IMG/VR virus record: IMGVR_UViG_3300020129_000172
Coordinates: 1-42,114 of that record
Strand: one strand, 5' to 3'
DNA from: a virus
Length of the DNA: 42,114 nucleotides
In this document: positions 29,035-36,694 of the stretch, piece by piece
How the letters are laid out: the number at the start of each line of letters is the position of its first letter
Numbering within the stretch: the first letter of the stretch is position 1
The notes under the pieces: generated by a model
Databases searched by the model: none
What the model was told of the DNA's origin: nothing
The model's input: only the letters and a program-made list of their open reading frames with translations
Program-made: the position numbers and the translations under genes

Positions 29035-29199
29035 ATGGACCTCCAGATCAAAGGCAGCGCGCCGCGCGTGGGCGTCAGCCTGACGGAGTACAACCGCCGC
29101 TGGCACGAGATTATGACCGCGTTCGCCGAGGGCCGCCTCGCGCCCGATCAGGCGAGCGCGGCCGTGCGCGAGTTGACGCAACAAATGGTGTGGCGATGA
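29035..29199 (+). CDS. Small hypothetical protein (54 aa)
   Basis: ATG 29035 follows the previous stop by three bases and the TGA at 29197-29199 overlaps the next start (ATGA). The product MDLQIKGSAPRVGVSLTEYN... is a mixed strand-helix peptide ending in VRELTQQMVWR. Coupling on both sides supports it. No family is recognised. Confidence 0.6.
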   Translation: MDLQIKGSAPRVGVSLTEYNRRWHEIMTAFAEGRLAPDQASAAVRELTQQMVWR

Positions 29200-29465
29200 A
29201 GATGAGGATTCCGCTGCTGTTCTTCGACACCATGCCGCTCAGTGCCAACGCCGTCGCCGTCGTGCAGACGATGACGCCGATCCAACGCAGGCATCTGGTC
29301 GACGCCGTTGAACACTTCGCCCTGATTTCCCATCGGCCGATCGTCGAAATTGCCGAACGCCTGCTGCGGGGCTATGACGACGTCATCGCCGGTCGCGGCA
29401 GTCAACGCCTGAGCGATCTGATCGTCGACGTCCTGATGGACGACGACACCGACATACCGCACTAA
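29196..29465 (+). CDS. Hypothetical helical protein
   Basis: This is 89 residues from ATG 29196; a longer open frame begins upstream but overlaps the 54-residue gene. It is helical throughout (TPIQRRHLVDAVEHFALIS, IVEIAERLLRGYDDVI) and ends acidic (MDDDTDIPH). No recognised domain. Confidence 0.6.
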   Translation: MKMRIPLLFFDTMPLSANAVAVVQTMTPIQRRHLVDAVEHFALISHRPIVEIAERLLRGYDDVIAGRGSQRLSDLIVDVLMDDDTDIPH

Positions 29466-29482
29466 GTAAGGAACCTATCCCG

Positions 29483-29686
29483 ATGGATCGTGAACTGACC
29501 GGCACCATTAAACGCATCGTCGGCGACAAAGGCTTCGGCTTTATCGGCGTCGATGGTGTGGACTACTTCTTCCATCAGTCGTGCTGTGACGACTTCAAAC
29601 AACTCCAACAGGGTGACCGCGTCAGCTTCGTGGTCGTCCGCAGTCCCAAAGGTCCGCGCGCCGATCGGGTCCGCGCCGTGCGGTAA
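29483..29686 (+). CDS. Cold-shock-domain protein
   Basis: This is 67 residues, AAGGAA upstream. The cold-shock fold is clear: GTIKRIVGDKGFGFIGVDG includes the RNP1-type KGFGFI and DYFFHQS is the RNP2-type motif; QGDRVSFVVVRSPKGPRA completes the barrel. Such proteins bind single-stranded RNA or DNA. It stands immediately before the replication initiator gene and beyond the G-rich block, so single-strand binding during early transcription or replication is plausible. Confidence 0.92.
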   Translation: MDRELTGTIKRIVGDKGFGFIGVDGVDYFFHQSCCDDFKQLQQGDRVSFVVVRSPKGPRADRVRAVR

Positions 29687-29693
29687 AGGTGTT

Positions 29694-30338
29694 ATGTCCT
29701 GGCTGAAGATCGACGACCAAATCGCCACCCATCCGAAGATCCTGAAAGCGGGTCCGTCCGCCTCGTGGTTGTGGATCTGCAGCATTGCCTATTCGTCGAA
29801 TCACTTCACCGATGGCTTCATCAGTGATGCCGCGTTGGGGCACCTCGGAATACCGAAGCATGTGCTGAAGCAACTTGTCAGCAGGCTGCTGAAGCAGGCG
29901 TTGTGGGAGCGCGTGAAAGGTGGCTTTCAGGTGCACGATTACCTGCAACATAATCCCTCCGCTGTCGAACGCAGACAGGGGTTAGCGGCGAAGCAAAAGG
30001 CCGGTCAGATCGGTGGTCACCGATCATGGCAACTGCGTCATAAGACAGGGGTTAAGGGACCGAAGCACGCTGCTGAAGCAGACGTCAAGCAGCCTGCTGA
30101 AGCAGACGTCAAGCAGCCTGCTGAACCCCGATCCGATCCGATCCGATCCGATCCGTATAAGAAGGCGGACGCGCCTGCAGCGCGATCCGCCGACACGGTC
30201 CGTGGTACTAACACCGCCGGAAATGGGTCGGCCGGATCGAGACGGGACACTCCAGACGGTGGGCCTGCGGCCCCCGCTTCCGCGCCCGTCGTGCCACCGC
30301 TGTCGCCGGAATTACGGAAACGATTTGGGGTGCCGTGA
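29694..30338 (+). CDS. Replication initiator-like (replisome organizer) protein
   Basis: This is 214 residues from ATG 29694. Residues 1-95 (WLKIDDQIATHPKILKAGPS, ASWLWICSIAYSSN, FTDGFISDAALGHLG, VKGGFQVHDYLQHNPS) match the winged-helix N-terminus of phage replisome-organizer proteins. The middle holds two 8-residue AEADVKQP repeats and a Ser/Asp/Arg stretch, encoded by direct DNA repeats that may be the origin itself, as in lambda O. The C-terminus is proline-rich. A helicase-loader-like gene follows at once. Confidence 0.78.
   Translation: MSWLKIDDQIATHPKILKAGPSASWLWICSIAYSSNHFTDGFISDAALGHLGIPKHVLKQLVSRLLKQALWERVKGGFQVHDYLQHNPSAVERRQGLAAKQKAGQIGGHRSWQLRHKTGVKGPKHAAEADVKQPAEADVKQPAEPRSDPIRSDPYKKADAPAARSADTVRGTNTAGNGSAGSRRDTPDGGPAAPASAPVVPPLSPELRKRFGVP
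29973..30155 (+). repeat. Direct-repeat cluster, probable replication origin inside the initiator gene
   Basis: Three repeat types sit together: AGACAGGGGTTA at 29973-29984 and 30043-30054; a 24-bp unit at 30072-30095 repeated exactly at 30096-30119 with a partial third start; and five tandem ATCCG pentamers at 30131-30155. Iterons inside the initiator gene are the lambda ori arrangement. Only the clustering supports the origin call. Confidence 0.5.
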
Positions 30339-30943
30339 TGACCGATGCCGACCTGGACTCGTTCCACGACAGCTTCCGCCAACTGGCGGCCACGTATCGG
30401 CTGCGGTTGAAGGTCGACGACATGAACGCCCTCGCGGCGAACTACTTCGGCGTGCTTCGCAGTTATCCGCTTGCGGCGGTCCTCGCGGCGGGCACGGCGT
30501 GCCTGTCGAAGTATCGAACTTTCCCCAAAGTCGTCGACTGGGTCGATGCGATAACTCGGAATGAAGTCGGCGCACCGCCGGACGTGCGGATCATGTCGAT
30601 GGTCGAAGCGGCCGAGTATCAGCGGGCCGAACGGCAACATTGGGACGACGATCCGTGCGACTGCCTCCTGTGTCGCGCGGCCGGTATCGTGCGGCGGCTG
30701 CGGTTTGTGCCGGACGTGACCGACGACGGCCGCGACGAGAAGGCATTCTGTCCGCCGAAGAATCGGATCGTGGTGGCCGGCCACTGGGCGCACGGCGCCG
30801 AACTGGTCCGGTGGTATGACGCCCGCGATCACTTCTTCGGACTGGCCGGTCCGGTCGGCATCAACACGACCGTGTTCCGCCGGTTCGGCTTCGTGTATAC
30901 GCCGCCATCGACGACGGTCCGTGAACCGGGTGAAGAGGGCTGA
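30338..30943 (+). CDS. Helicase-loader-like protein
   Basis: This is 201 residues from ATG 30338 (a GTG at 30335 is possible). The helical N-terminal segment ALAANYFGVLRSYPLAAVLA, then KYRTFPKVVDWVDAI resembles the N-terminal domain of phage helicase loaders of the G39P/DnaI kind. The C-terminal half has CDCLLCRAAG cysteines and a mixed fold without a visible Walker motif. Position after the initiator agrees. No phage helicase gene is present, so the host enzyme would be recruited. Confidence 0.55.
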   Translation: MTDADLDSFHDSFRQLAATYRLRLKVDDMNALAANYFGVLRSYPLAAVLAAGTACLSKYRTFPKVVDWVDAITRNEVGAPPDVRIMSMVEAAEYQRAERQHWDDDPCDCLLCRAAGIVRRLRFVPDVTDDGRDEKAFCPPKNRIVVAGHWAHGAELVRWYDARDHFFGLAGPVGINTTVFRRFGFVYTPPSTTVREPGEEG

Positions 30944-31113
30944 TGACAGTGACGCTGACGGAGGGCAAACGCATGACGGCACAAATTCTGGTGAAGATCG
31001 TCGGCAACGACGGCACGAAGATTTATCTCACCGTCGACGAGGCCCGCGACCTGCGGGACTTCCTCGTCGCAGAACAAAGCATTACGCCGGTGCCGGTGCC
31101 GTCGAAGGGGTGA
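30943..31113 (+). CDS. Small hypothetical protein (56 aa)
   Basis: ATG 30943 overlaps the previous stop (TGATG); ATG 30973 is an internal alternative. The product includes AQILVKIVGNDGTKIYLTVD and EARDLRDFLVAEQ, a small strand-strand-helix unit. No family is recognised. Confidence 0.55.
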   Translation: MTVTLTEGKRMTAQILVKIVGNDGTKIYLTVDEARDLRDFLVAEQSITPVPVPSKG

Positions 31114-31116
31114 TGT

Positions 31117-31368
31117 ATGCGTGGACCGGCGGTGCATTTAACGCTCTACCAAGACAGCCGACATCCGAGTACGTGTCGGTCCTGCGGGGCCGCGATTGAA
31201 TGGGCTGAACTGACGACCGGCAAGCGGATGCCCTTCAACCACATTCACCCACTGCAGATTCAGTCGCCGCTGTTCATCGGCGCGCGCATCATCGAAGAAG
31301 TCGACACGGCGACATCCCCGACGCACTGGGAATCGTGTCCGGACGCGAAGGACTGGCGGAAGCGATGA
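31117..31368 (+). CDS. Small zinc-ribbon protein
   Basis: This 83-residue protein has STCRSCGAAIEWAELTTGKR, then MPFNHIHP and THWESCPDAKDW. The CxxCG...W...GK..P pattern is common in short phage proteins of unknown role. Start is three bases after the preceding stop, and the stop overlaps the next start. Confidence 0.65.
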   Translation: MRGPAVHLTLYQDSRHPSTCRSCGAAIEWAELTTGKRMPFNHIHPLQIQSPLFIGARIIEEVDTATSPTHWESCPDAKDWRKR

Positions 31369-31535
31369 CAACCAGACACCGTTGGACGGCAGAACAGAAA
31401 CGCATGTGGACACGCATGTGGCTGGAGTTCAAGCCCGCGACGGTCGTGCTCGATGATGGGACCGGGTGGACAAACAAAGGCGGGACGGTGCGCGGGATTC
31501 TCTATGCACGAAAGAAGCGGGCAAAGCGACGATGA
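31365..31535 (+). CDS. Small basic hypothetical protein
   Basis: This is 56 residues from ATG 31365 (ATGA overlap). RHRWTAEQKRMWTRMWLEFK and ARKKRAKRR are strongly basic and Trp-rich, which suggests nucleic-acid binding. No family is recognised. Confidence 0.55.
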   Translation: MTTRHRWTAEQKRMWTRMWLEFKPATVVLDDGTGWTNKGGTVRGILYARKKRAKRR

Positions 31536-31723
31536 CGAAGCGGGAACGACGCCAACGGATCGCACGGCTGGAACGCTGGTTTGTGATGGCCCGCGCACAG
31601 GAGAAACTGATCGGTCAGTGGCCGAAGTGGGATGCCTTCCTGAAACAACATCCGGACGCCGGGAAGATCGATACTGCGATGCTCTATGACCTGTTCATGC
31701 TGGCCACGGAACGGGGCCAGTGA
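31532..31723 (+). CDS. Small helical hypothetical protein
   Basis: This is 63 residues from ATG 31532 (ATGA overlap). It is almost wholly helical (ERRQRIARLERWFVMARAQE, TAMLYDLFMLATER). Coupling to the endonuclease VII gene downstream (TGATG) suggests joint expression. Function unknown. Confidence 0.55.
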   Translation: MTKRERRQRIARLERWFVMARAQEKLIGQWPKWDAFLKQHPDAGKIDTAMLYDLFMLATERGQ

Positions 31724-32151
31724 TGGCGTCCCATACATCGGCGGCGGCACAGCGTGCGTGGCGGGCGAAGAATCCGGAACGAGTGCGGGCTTATAACGCG
31801 GCCCGTCACGGTCAGCGTCACGACTATAACTCGCAGTGGTGCCGTCAGAATCCGGATCGTGTGTATGCGAAGGAGCGACGTCGGCGGCTGAAGCGGTACG
31901 GACTAACGATAGAAGACTACGACCGGATGATCATTGAACAAGACGGCAAGTGTGCGATGTGTCGACAACCGCCGCGCGAACGGCAGACAGTCGACGGTCG
32001 ACGCTATGCACAATTAGATGTTGATCACAACCATTCAACACAAAAGGTTCGTGGACTTCTTTGTTACAACTGCAATGCCGTCCTCGGGCAAGCACGTGAT
32101 TCAGTGGAGTTATTGACAGCTGCAATTAACTACTTGGAGTCACGGCCGTGA
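31723..32151 (+). CDS. Recombination endonuclease VII-like (HNH) protein
   Basis: This is 142 residues from ATG 31723 (GTG 31720 possible). The family core is clear: YGLTIEDYDRMIIEQDGKCA, a zinc pair CAMC with later CYNC, LDVDHNHSTQKVRGLLCYNC and a C-terminal helix SVELLTAAINYLE. The HNH-type active site is DHNH. Phage T4 endonuclease VII resolves branched DNA before packaging. Base composition is visibly more AT-rich at the 3' end (TGATCACAACCATTCAACAC), a sign of recent acquisition. Confidence 0.9.
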   Translation: MASHTSAAAQRAWRAKNPERVRAYNAARHGQRHDYNSQWCRQNPDRVYAKERRRRLKRYGLTIEDYDRMIIEQDGKCAMCRQPPRERQTVDGRRYAQLDVDHNHSTQKVRGLLCYNCNAVLGQARDSVELLTAAINYLESRP

Positions 32152-32645
32152 CCCTAGTGTTTTCTGTATATGGTGTCGCCCAGCCCAAGGGCAATATGCG
32201 GGCCTTCCACCCGAAGGGCATGAAGTTCCCGATCCTGACCGACAGCAATCGCAACGTGAAGTCCTGGTCGCAGCTGGTGGCGCAGGCCGCCAGCGAAGCG
32301 ATTCAGCAGCTGCCGGAACACGACCGCGCCGTGATGACCGGCGCCGTGCGGCTGTCGGTCCGGTTCTTCATGCCGCGCCCGAAGAAGTACACGACGAAGA
32401 GTCGACTGCAGGCGCCGTGTATCACGATGCCAGACTGGGACAAGTTATCGCGGGCCGTCGGCGATGCGTTGTCGCAGGTCGTCTACCGCGACGACAGCCA
32501 GATCGTCGAAGCCGTCGTCACGAAACAGTATTGCGCCCTGACCGATGCGCCGCATGCCGACATCCGCGTGGAGCCGACGGCAGGCACCTCGCCGATCAGT
32601 GTGCCGCCTGCGCCGCTGCCGCTGTTCGCTGGAGGAACCGTATGA
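32148..32645 (+). CDS. rusA: RusA-type Holliday junction resolvase
   Basis: This is 165 residues from GTG 32148 (GTGA overlap). The family pattern is complete: VYGVAQPKGNMRAF, PILTDSNRNVKSWSQLVA, FFMPRPKKY, MPDWDKLSRAVGDALS and VVYRDDSQIVEAVVTKQY. The aspartates in PDWDKL and YRDDSQI correspond to the conserved catalytic acids. It resolves junctions formed during recombination or replication. Having both an endonuclease VII-like enzyme and RusA side by side is redundant and may reflect different substrates. Confidence 0.9.
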   Translation: MTLVFSVYGVAQPKGNMRAFHPKGMKFPILTDSNRNVKSWSQLVAQAASEAIQQLPEHDRAVMTGAVRLSVRFFMPRPKKYTTKSRLQAPCITMPDWDKLSRAVGDALSQVVYRDDSQIVEAVVTKQYCALTDAPHADIRVEPTAGTSPISVPPAPLPLFAGGTV

Positions 32646-32869
32646 GCAAAGTCTTGATTCGCCGAGACCTGGACGCAGGCGTCTGCGATATCCCCGGCTG
32701 CACGCACGTCGGGCATCCGGAAGGACTGGCGCTGCATGCCCGGTGTCATCCCGCTGCGACGTTGCAGGTCTGGTACCGCGATGGCCTGCTGACGGTGAAG
32801 TGCGGGACGTGTCACGCGGACGTCTGTCAGATTGCCGTCGCGGCCGTCCTGCTGTCGGCGGTGCATTGA
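32642..32869 (+). CDS. Small zinc-binding protein
   Basis: This is 75 residues from ATG 32642 (ATGA). It has VCDIPGCTHVGHPEGLALHA with a C-x4-C...H.H arrangement resembling a C2H2 finger, then LTVKCGTCHADVC. Two zinc sites are possible. Function unknown; nucleic-acid binding is a fair guess. Confidence 0.6.
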   Translation: MSKVLIRRDLDAGVCDIPGCTHVGHPEGLALHARCHPAATLQVWYRDGLLTVKCGTCHADVCQIAVAAVLLSAVH

Positions 32870-33069
32870 TGGCGGAAACCTGTGTCGCCCGCTGCGCGCA
32901 CTGTGACTGGGCCGCGCGGCTGTCGGACGATTCGATGCTGGAAGCCGTCACGACGCTCCGGCAGATGCTGCTCGACCACGTCGCGGCCGACCATCCGGAT
33001 CGCACCGGCCGCATTGAATTCGGCACGACGGCCGACCTGGCCGACCTGCTGCGACGGCGAACGTCATGA
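32869..33069 (+). CDS. Small zinc-binding protein
   Basis: This is 66 residues from ATG 32869 (TGATG). ETCVARCAHCDWAARLSDDS is followed by a helical part with LLDHVAADHP, so Cys and His pairs could bind zinc. The CAHCDW...H...HP layout is a common short phage protein type. Role unknown. Confidence 0.6.
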   Translation: MAETCVARCAHCDWAARLSDDSMLEAVTTLRQMLLDHVAADHPDRTGRIEFGTTADLADLLRRRTS

Positions 33070-33680
33070 CGACCTACACCGACGGCATCGGCCAGCGGCG
33101 GTGCGATGCCTGTCTCCAACTGGTCGCAGCATGTCGATGCCTGCGACCGCAACGAAAGGGCCGACCGATGTTCCAACCCAACGTGCAGATGCTGTTGACC
33201 AACGTGGAATTCACGACCGAAACCGTCGACGAAGAAACGCGACGCATTGTCGTCTGCACGTTTCAGATCACGCCGCTGACCTCGGCGCAGGCCGACGACC
33301 TGCATGTGCGATCCGTCCTGTTCGATGCGACGACCGGCCAGCCGAAGGAGGCGATTGAAACGATCGTGCTGCAGGTCGACGTGCCGCTCCAGCAGCTGAC
33401 GTTCGCCATGGCGCCGGACCAGACCGACCGCCGCATCGTCATCCGCGATGTGCAGTTGGACAAGAAGGTCCGCGCGAAGATCAAACACGACCGTGATCCG
33501 CTGATGGTGGAAGCGACGGTGAAGGTCAGCTTTCACTACCCGACTGCCGAGGAATTGCTCTACATCGCCAACGGCGTGAACGACAGCCACTACCTCACGT
33601 TCGAACCGGAACAGGGCGACCTGCTCGATGATGCCGAACAGGTCGACCAGCTGCGACCTGGCATCTTCGCGGAGCACTGA
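33066..33680 (+). CDS. Hypothetical protein with N-terminal Cys cluster
   Basis: This is 204 residues from ATG 33066 (ATGA). Residues 10-26 hold RRCDACLQLVAACRCLRP, a likely zinc site. The rest is strand-rich (NVEFTTETVDEETRRIVVCT, AIETIVLQVDVPLQQL). An internal ATG at 33168 would give the body without the Cys cluster. No family is recognised. Confidence 0.6.
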   Translation: MTTYTDGIGQRRCDACLQLVAACRCLRPQRKGRPMFQPNVQMLLTNVEFTTETVDEETRRIVVCTFQITPLTSAQADDLHVRSVLFDATTGQPKEAIETIVLQVDVPLQQLTFAMAPDQTDRRIVIRDVQLDKKVRAKIKHDRDPLMVEATVKVSFHYPTAEELLYIANGVNDSHYLTFEPEQGDLLDDAEQVDQLRPGIFAEH

Positions 33681-33681
33681 G

Positions 33682-33891
33682 ATGACGATCACCGACGCCG
33701 TCGATCGGGCGTGTACGTTGTGGGGCTTCGGCCGCATCGTGCAAGTGCAGCTGCAGGACGACGGCGGGGCCGACGTCGGCGTGGCGCCGCCGAGCGATCC
33801 GCAACGCATCGTCGAATACCATCGCTTAGACTCGTACGGCACGCCGACGTGCGAATGCTGCCGCGACCGGCGACACCAGTGGGGGCCGTGA
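33682..33891 (+). CDS. Small hypothetical protein
   Basis: This is 69 residues from ATG 33682, one base after the preceding stop. It is mixed in fold (VDRACTLWGFGRIVQVQLQD) with a CECCRDRRH cysteine group near the end. Its stop overlaps the next start. Unknown function. Confidence 0.55.
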   Translation: MTITDAVDRACTLWGFGRIVQVQLQDDGGADVGVAPPSDPQRIVEYHRLDSYGTPTCECCRDRRHQWGP

Positions 33892-34112
33892 TGATGCACC
33901 GCATCGACGTCCGCGCGTTACATAAGCCGCTGATGGATGCGGGCATCGTGCCGGCTAACTGTCGCCTGATGTCGATGCAGATCGGCACCAGCGGCGGACT
34001 GGTCGTCGTCTACGAGGTCTTCCTGACCGCCGCGCAGCTGGTGCAGCTGGGTCAGATTTTTCAAACCGTCGGCGACAGCTTCGACGCCACACCCGAGGAC
34101 GGCAACCGATGA
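33891..34112 (+). CDS. Small hypothetical protein
   Basis: This is 73 residues from ATG 33891 (TGATG). LRMSMQ-type strand content (CRLMSMQIGTSGGLVVVYEV) followed by a helix (TAAQLVQLGQIFQTVGD). No recognised family. It precedes the HNH packaging endonuclease and overlaps its start. Confidence 0.55.
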   Translation: MMHRIDVRALHKPLMDAGIVPANCRLMSMQIGTSGGLVVVYEVFLTAAQLVQLGQIFQTVGDSFDATPEDGNR

Positions 34113-34450
34113 CGACGACGGCCCCGCTCCGACCCTGCACCTATCCGCGCTGCGCCAATCTGGTCGACGGTGGCGGCCGCTGTCCGACGCATCGACCGAC
34201 CGAAGCCGACCGGCCCAACGCCGACGTCCGGACCTGGTATCGCACGCCACGCTGGCGGGCGCTGCGAACGGTGGTCCTGCGGGACCAACCCTACTGCGCC
34301 GACTGCGCCCGCGAAGGACGCCGCGTGCCGACGACCGACGTGGACCATATCGAACCGCATCGCGGCGATGCCGGTCTGTTCTGGAGTCGGCAGAACCTGC
34401 AGGCGCTCTGTCATCGCCATCACAGCGCGAAGACCGGCCGGGGGGCGTGA
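34109..34450 (+). CDS. HNH endonuclease (terminase-associated)
   Basis: In this 113-residue protein, a CTYPRC...CPTHR zinc knuckle opens the protein; WYRTPRWRALRTVVL and PYCADCAREGRRVPTTDVDH precede the HNH core DHIEPH...NLQALCHRHHSAKT. HNH proteins of this kind beside terminase are needed with the large terminase for cohesive-end cutting in HK97-type phages. Only five genes separate it from the terminase, so this phage probably has cos packaging. Confidence 0.9.
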   Translation: MTTTAPLRPCTYPRCANLVDGGGRCPTHRPTEADRPNADVRTWYRTPRWRALRTVVLRDQPYCADCAREGRRVPTTDVDHIEPHRGDAGLFWSRQNLQALCHRHHSAKTGRGA

Positions 34451-34596
34451 TGCCGATGAGTACCCCTTGCGTAATTTCGCCAAAATGCGTGCCGCCTCGC
34501 GAGCGGTTCTTCGCAGCGACATTCTCTGAGCGATGGGAACAGCCCCCCGGCATCTACCCGGTGTGGCAGGCGTCTGGCCTGCAGGAGGCACGATGA
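34450..34596 (+). CDS. Small hypothetical protein (48 aa)
   Basis: ATG 34450 overlaps the HNH stop (TGATG) and the TGA at 34594-34596 overlaps the ParB-like start (ATGA). The product has PPRERFFAATFSERWEQPPG and ends VWQASGLQEAR. Its codon use is less GC-biased in the first half. Coupling on both sides is the main support; no family is recognised. Confidence 0.5.
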   Translation: MPMSTPCVISPKCVPPRERFFAATFSERWEQPPGIYPVWQASGLQEAR

Positions 34597-35330
34597 GACG
34601 ACGAGTCGACCATTCAGCCGACCGACCGGACATCGCCGAGCCTCCGCCGTCTGTGTCGGTGGCGCCGACGACGACGGGGGCAGCCGAGGTCACAGGTGAT
34701 GTGGTGATGACCGTCGACCAGCTGCAGGCCGATCCGCATAACCGGCGGCGTCACGACGAGCGCAATATCGGGATGGTGGCCGATGCCTTGCGGCAGGTCG
34801 GCGCCGCGCGATCGATCGTGGTCGACGAGGCGGACCTCATCTTGGCGGGCAATGGCGTGGTGGAAGCGGCCAAGCAGGCAGGCATCACCCGCATTCGGAT
34901 CATCGAAGCCGACGGCACCGAGGTGATTGCCGTCCGGCGGCGTGGCCTGACCGACGAGCAGAAACGGGCACTGGCGATGTTCGATAACCGCACGGCGGAA
35001 TTGTCGGAGTGGAATTACGACCAGCTGCGGGCGGATCGCGCGGCGGGCCTCGACCTGCAGCCGTTCTGGACCGACGGCGAACAGGCGATGATGTTCGGAC
35101 AGGCGGTGGATCCGACGTGGAAGGGGATGCCGTCCTTCGACCATGAAGACACCACGGCGTATCGCACCATCCGTGTACACTTCGCCAATCAAGAGGACCT
35201 GGACGCCTTCGCGAAGCTGATTGGCCAGACGGTCACCGAAGAAACGAAGTATCTGTGGTTCCCGCCTGCCGAGACCGATCCGCACATCGCACACCAGTTC
35301 GTCAGTCCTGACGCCGATAAGCAGACTTGA
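34593..35330 (+). CDS. ParB/Srx-like domain protein
   Basis: This is 245 residues from ATG 34593, with AGGAGG six bases upstream. Residues of about 40-110 follow the ParB/sulfiredoxin nuclease fold: DQLQADPHNRRRHDERNIGM, then VVDEADLILAGNGVVEAAKQ and DGTEVIAVRRRGLTDEQKRA, then LAMFDNRTAELSEWN. The C-terminal part is a separate mixed domain. In phages such proteins often accompany base-modification genes. Here the next gene is a TET-associated-type glycosyltransferase, with which it forms an abutting pair (start at 35331, directly after the stop). Confidence 0.85.
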   Translation: MRRRVDHSADRPDIAEPPPSVSVAPTTTGAAEVTGDVVMTVDQLQADPHNRRRHDERNIGMVADALRQVGAARSIVVDEADLILAGNGVVEAAKQAGITRIRIIEADGTEVIAVRRRGLTDEQKRALAMFDNRTAELSEWNYDQLRADRAAGLDLQPFWTDGEQAMMFGQAVDPTWKGMPSFDHEDTTAYRTIRVHFANQEDLDAFAKLIGQTVTEETKYLWFPPAETDPHIAHQFVSPDADKQT

Positions 35331-36221
35331 ATGAATCCGCGCTTTCCGATTTACATCGTGTCGAAGGGTCGGCATCAACCGACACGCCGCTTGACGTCGC
35401 GGGCCTTCGAAGCGATGGGCGTGCCGTACTTCATCATCGTGGAAGCCGCCGAGTACGACCTGTATGCGGCAGGCATTGATGCGAAGAAGATCCTCGTCCT
35501 CGATCCGGCGTTTCAGGACCGCTACGAAACCTTCGACGACTTAGGCACCAGCAAGAGTAAGGGACCGGGCGCCGCGCGGAACTTTGCATGGACGCATGCA
35601 AAGGCATCCGGCGCTCCATGGCACTGGGTCATGGATGACAACATCCGCCGGTTCTCCCGGCTGCAACACAATTCGAAAACGCGGGCCGGAGACGGCACGA
35701 TCTTCCGCTGCATGGAGGACTTCTGCCTGCGGTACGCCAATGTGGCGATGGCTGGTCCGAACTACGAGCACTTCGTGACGCGCAAGGTCGACACGACGCC
35801 GCCGTACGTGCTGAATACGCGGATCTACAGCTGCAACCTGATTCGCAACGATGCGCCCTTCCACTGGCGTGGCCGCTACAACGAAGACACGGACCTCTCG
35901 CTGCAGATGCTGAAACGCGGCTGGGTCACGGTGCAGTTCAATGCGTTCCTCCAGAAGAAGATGGAAACGCAGACGGTGAAAGGCGGCTGTGATCGGGACT
36001 TCTACGCCGTCGAAGGGACACGGCCGAAGTCGGAAATGCTCGTCCGCATGCATCCGGACGTGGCGCAGCTGGTCTGGAAGTTCGGCCGCTGGCACCATCA
36101 CGTCGACTATCGGCCGTTCAAGCACAATCGCCTCATCCTGGCCGACGGTGTCGTGGTGGCCGACGGGCCGGACGAATACGGGATGGTGCTGGTCGACAAG
36201 CCCAAAGGCATCGGCGCATGA
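35331..36221 (+). CDS. TET-associated-type glycosyltransferase (TAGT family)
   Basis: This is 296 residues starting directly after the ParB-like stop. The family pattern is strong: FPIYIVSKGRH at the N-terminus, YFIIVEAAEYDLYAAG, GAARNFAWTHA, then the acidic motif HWVMDDNIRRF (Asp102, Asp103), NTRIYSCNLIRND, WRGRYNEDTDLSLQMLKRGW (Glu185, Asp186, Asp188) and a late KGGCD. In the literature this family is predicted to add sugars to oxidised (hydroxymethyl) bases in phage DNA. No TET/JBP oxygenase is present in this genome, so the acceptor is uncertain. Start and length fit the family. Confidence 0.8.
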   Translation: MNPRFPIYIVSKGRHQPTRRLTSRAFEAMGVPYFIIVEAAEYDLYAAGIDAKKILVLDPAFQDRYETFDDLGTSKSKGPGAARNFAWTHAKASGAPWHWVMDDNIRRFSRLQHNSKTRAGDGTIFRCMEDFCLRYANVAMAGPNYEHFVTRKVDTTPPYVLNTRIYSCNLIRNDAPFHWRGRYNEDTDLSLQMLKRGWVTVQFNAFLQKKMETQTVKGGCDRDFYAVEGTRPKSEMLVRMHPDVAQLVWKFGRWHHHVDYRPFKHNRLILADGVVVADGPDEYGMVLVDKPKGIGA

Positions 36222-36694
36222 GGGGCCGCAAGCCGCGATCGACGGTGATGCGGATCATCACCAACAATCCGAGTGGTCGGCCGTTCAATGACCGGGAACC
36301 GGCCGCCGCGCCGCTCGACACCGTCTGTCCGGCCGAACTGGAAGATCCGATCGCGCAGACCGAATGGGTACGCGGCATTGTGCCCGCGATCGAAGTGGGC
36401 CAGATTACTGCCGCCGATCGGACGCTGGCGATTGCCCACTGCGAACTGTGGGCGACCTGGCGCAGCCAGCTGGCCGACGCCAGTCGTCACGCGCACGTCA
36501 TCGCCGCAGGCGTCAATAAGTACCCGATGCCCAATCCGGCCCGCGTCATGGCGAACAAAACGCTCTTACTGTTGGCGAAGGTCGATGCGGAACTCGGCCT
36601 GTCGCCCACGTCGCGCACGCGCGTGCAGGTCCACGGTCGCCTGCAGCCGGGGAATCCGCTCGATCGCTTCCTGTCTCGGAGTAGTCGGCGATGA
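36218..36694 (+). CDS. terS: Terminase small subunit (P27 family)
   Basis: This is 158 residues from ATG 36218 (ATGA overlap). The P27-type pattern is visible: RGRKPRSTVMRIITNNPSGR, P.NDREPAAAPLDTVCPAEL, TEWVRGIVPAIEVGQITAAD and a helical C-terminus. It recognises the packaging site and hands DNA to the large subunit encoded next (ATGA overlap). Confidence 0.85.
   Translation: MRGRKPRSTVMRIITNNPSGRPFNDREPAAAPLDTVCPAELEDPIAQTEWVRGIVPAIEVGQITAADRTLAIAHCELWATWRSQLADASRHAHVIAAGVNKYPMPNPARVMANKTLLLLAKVDAELGLSPTSRTRVQVHGRLQPGNPLDRFLSRSSRR

Noticed and set aside
30072-30125. Possible CRISPR-like repeat
   Set aside because: Only two full 24-bp units, directly abutting with no spacers and in frame within a coding gene.
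32445-33899. Antisense open frame of 484 codons
   Set aside because: It runs opposite six coupled + strand genes and has only shadow composition.
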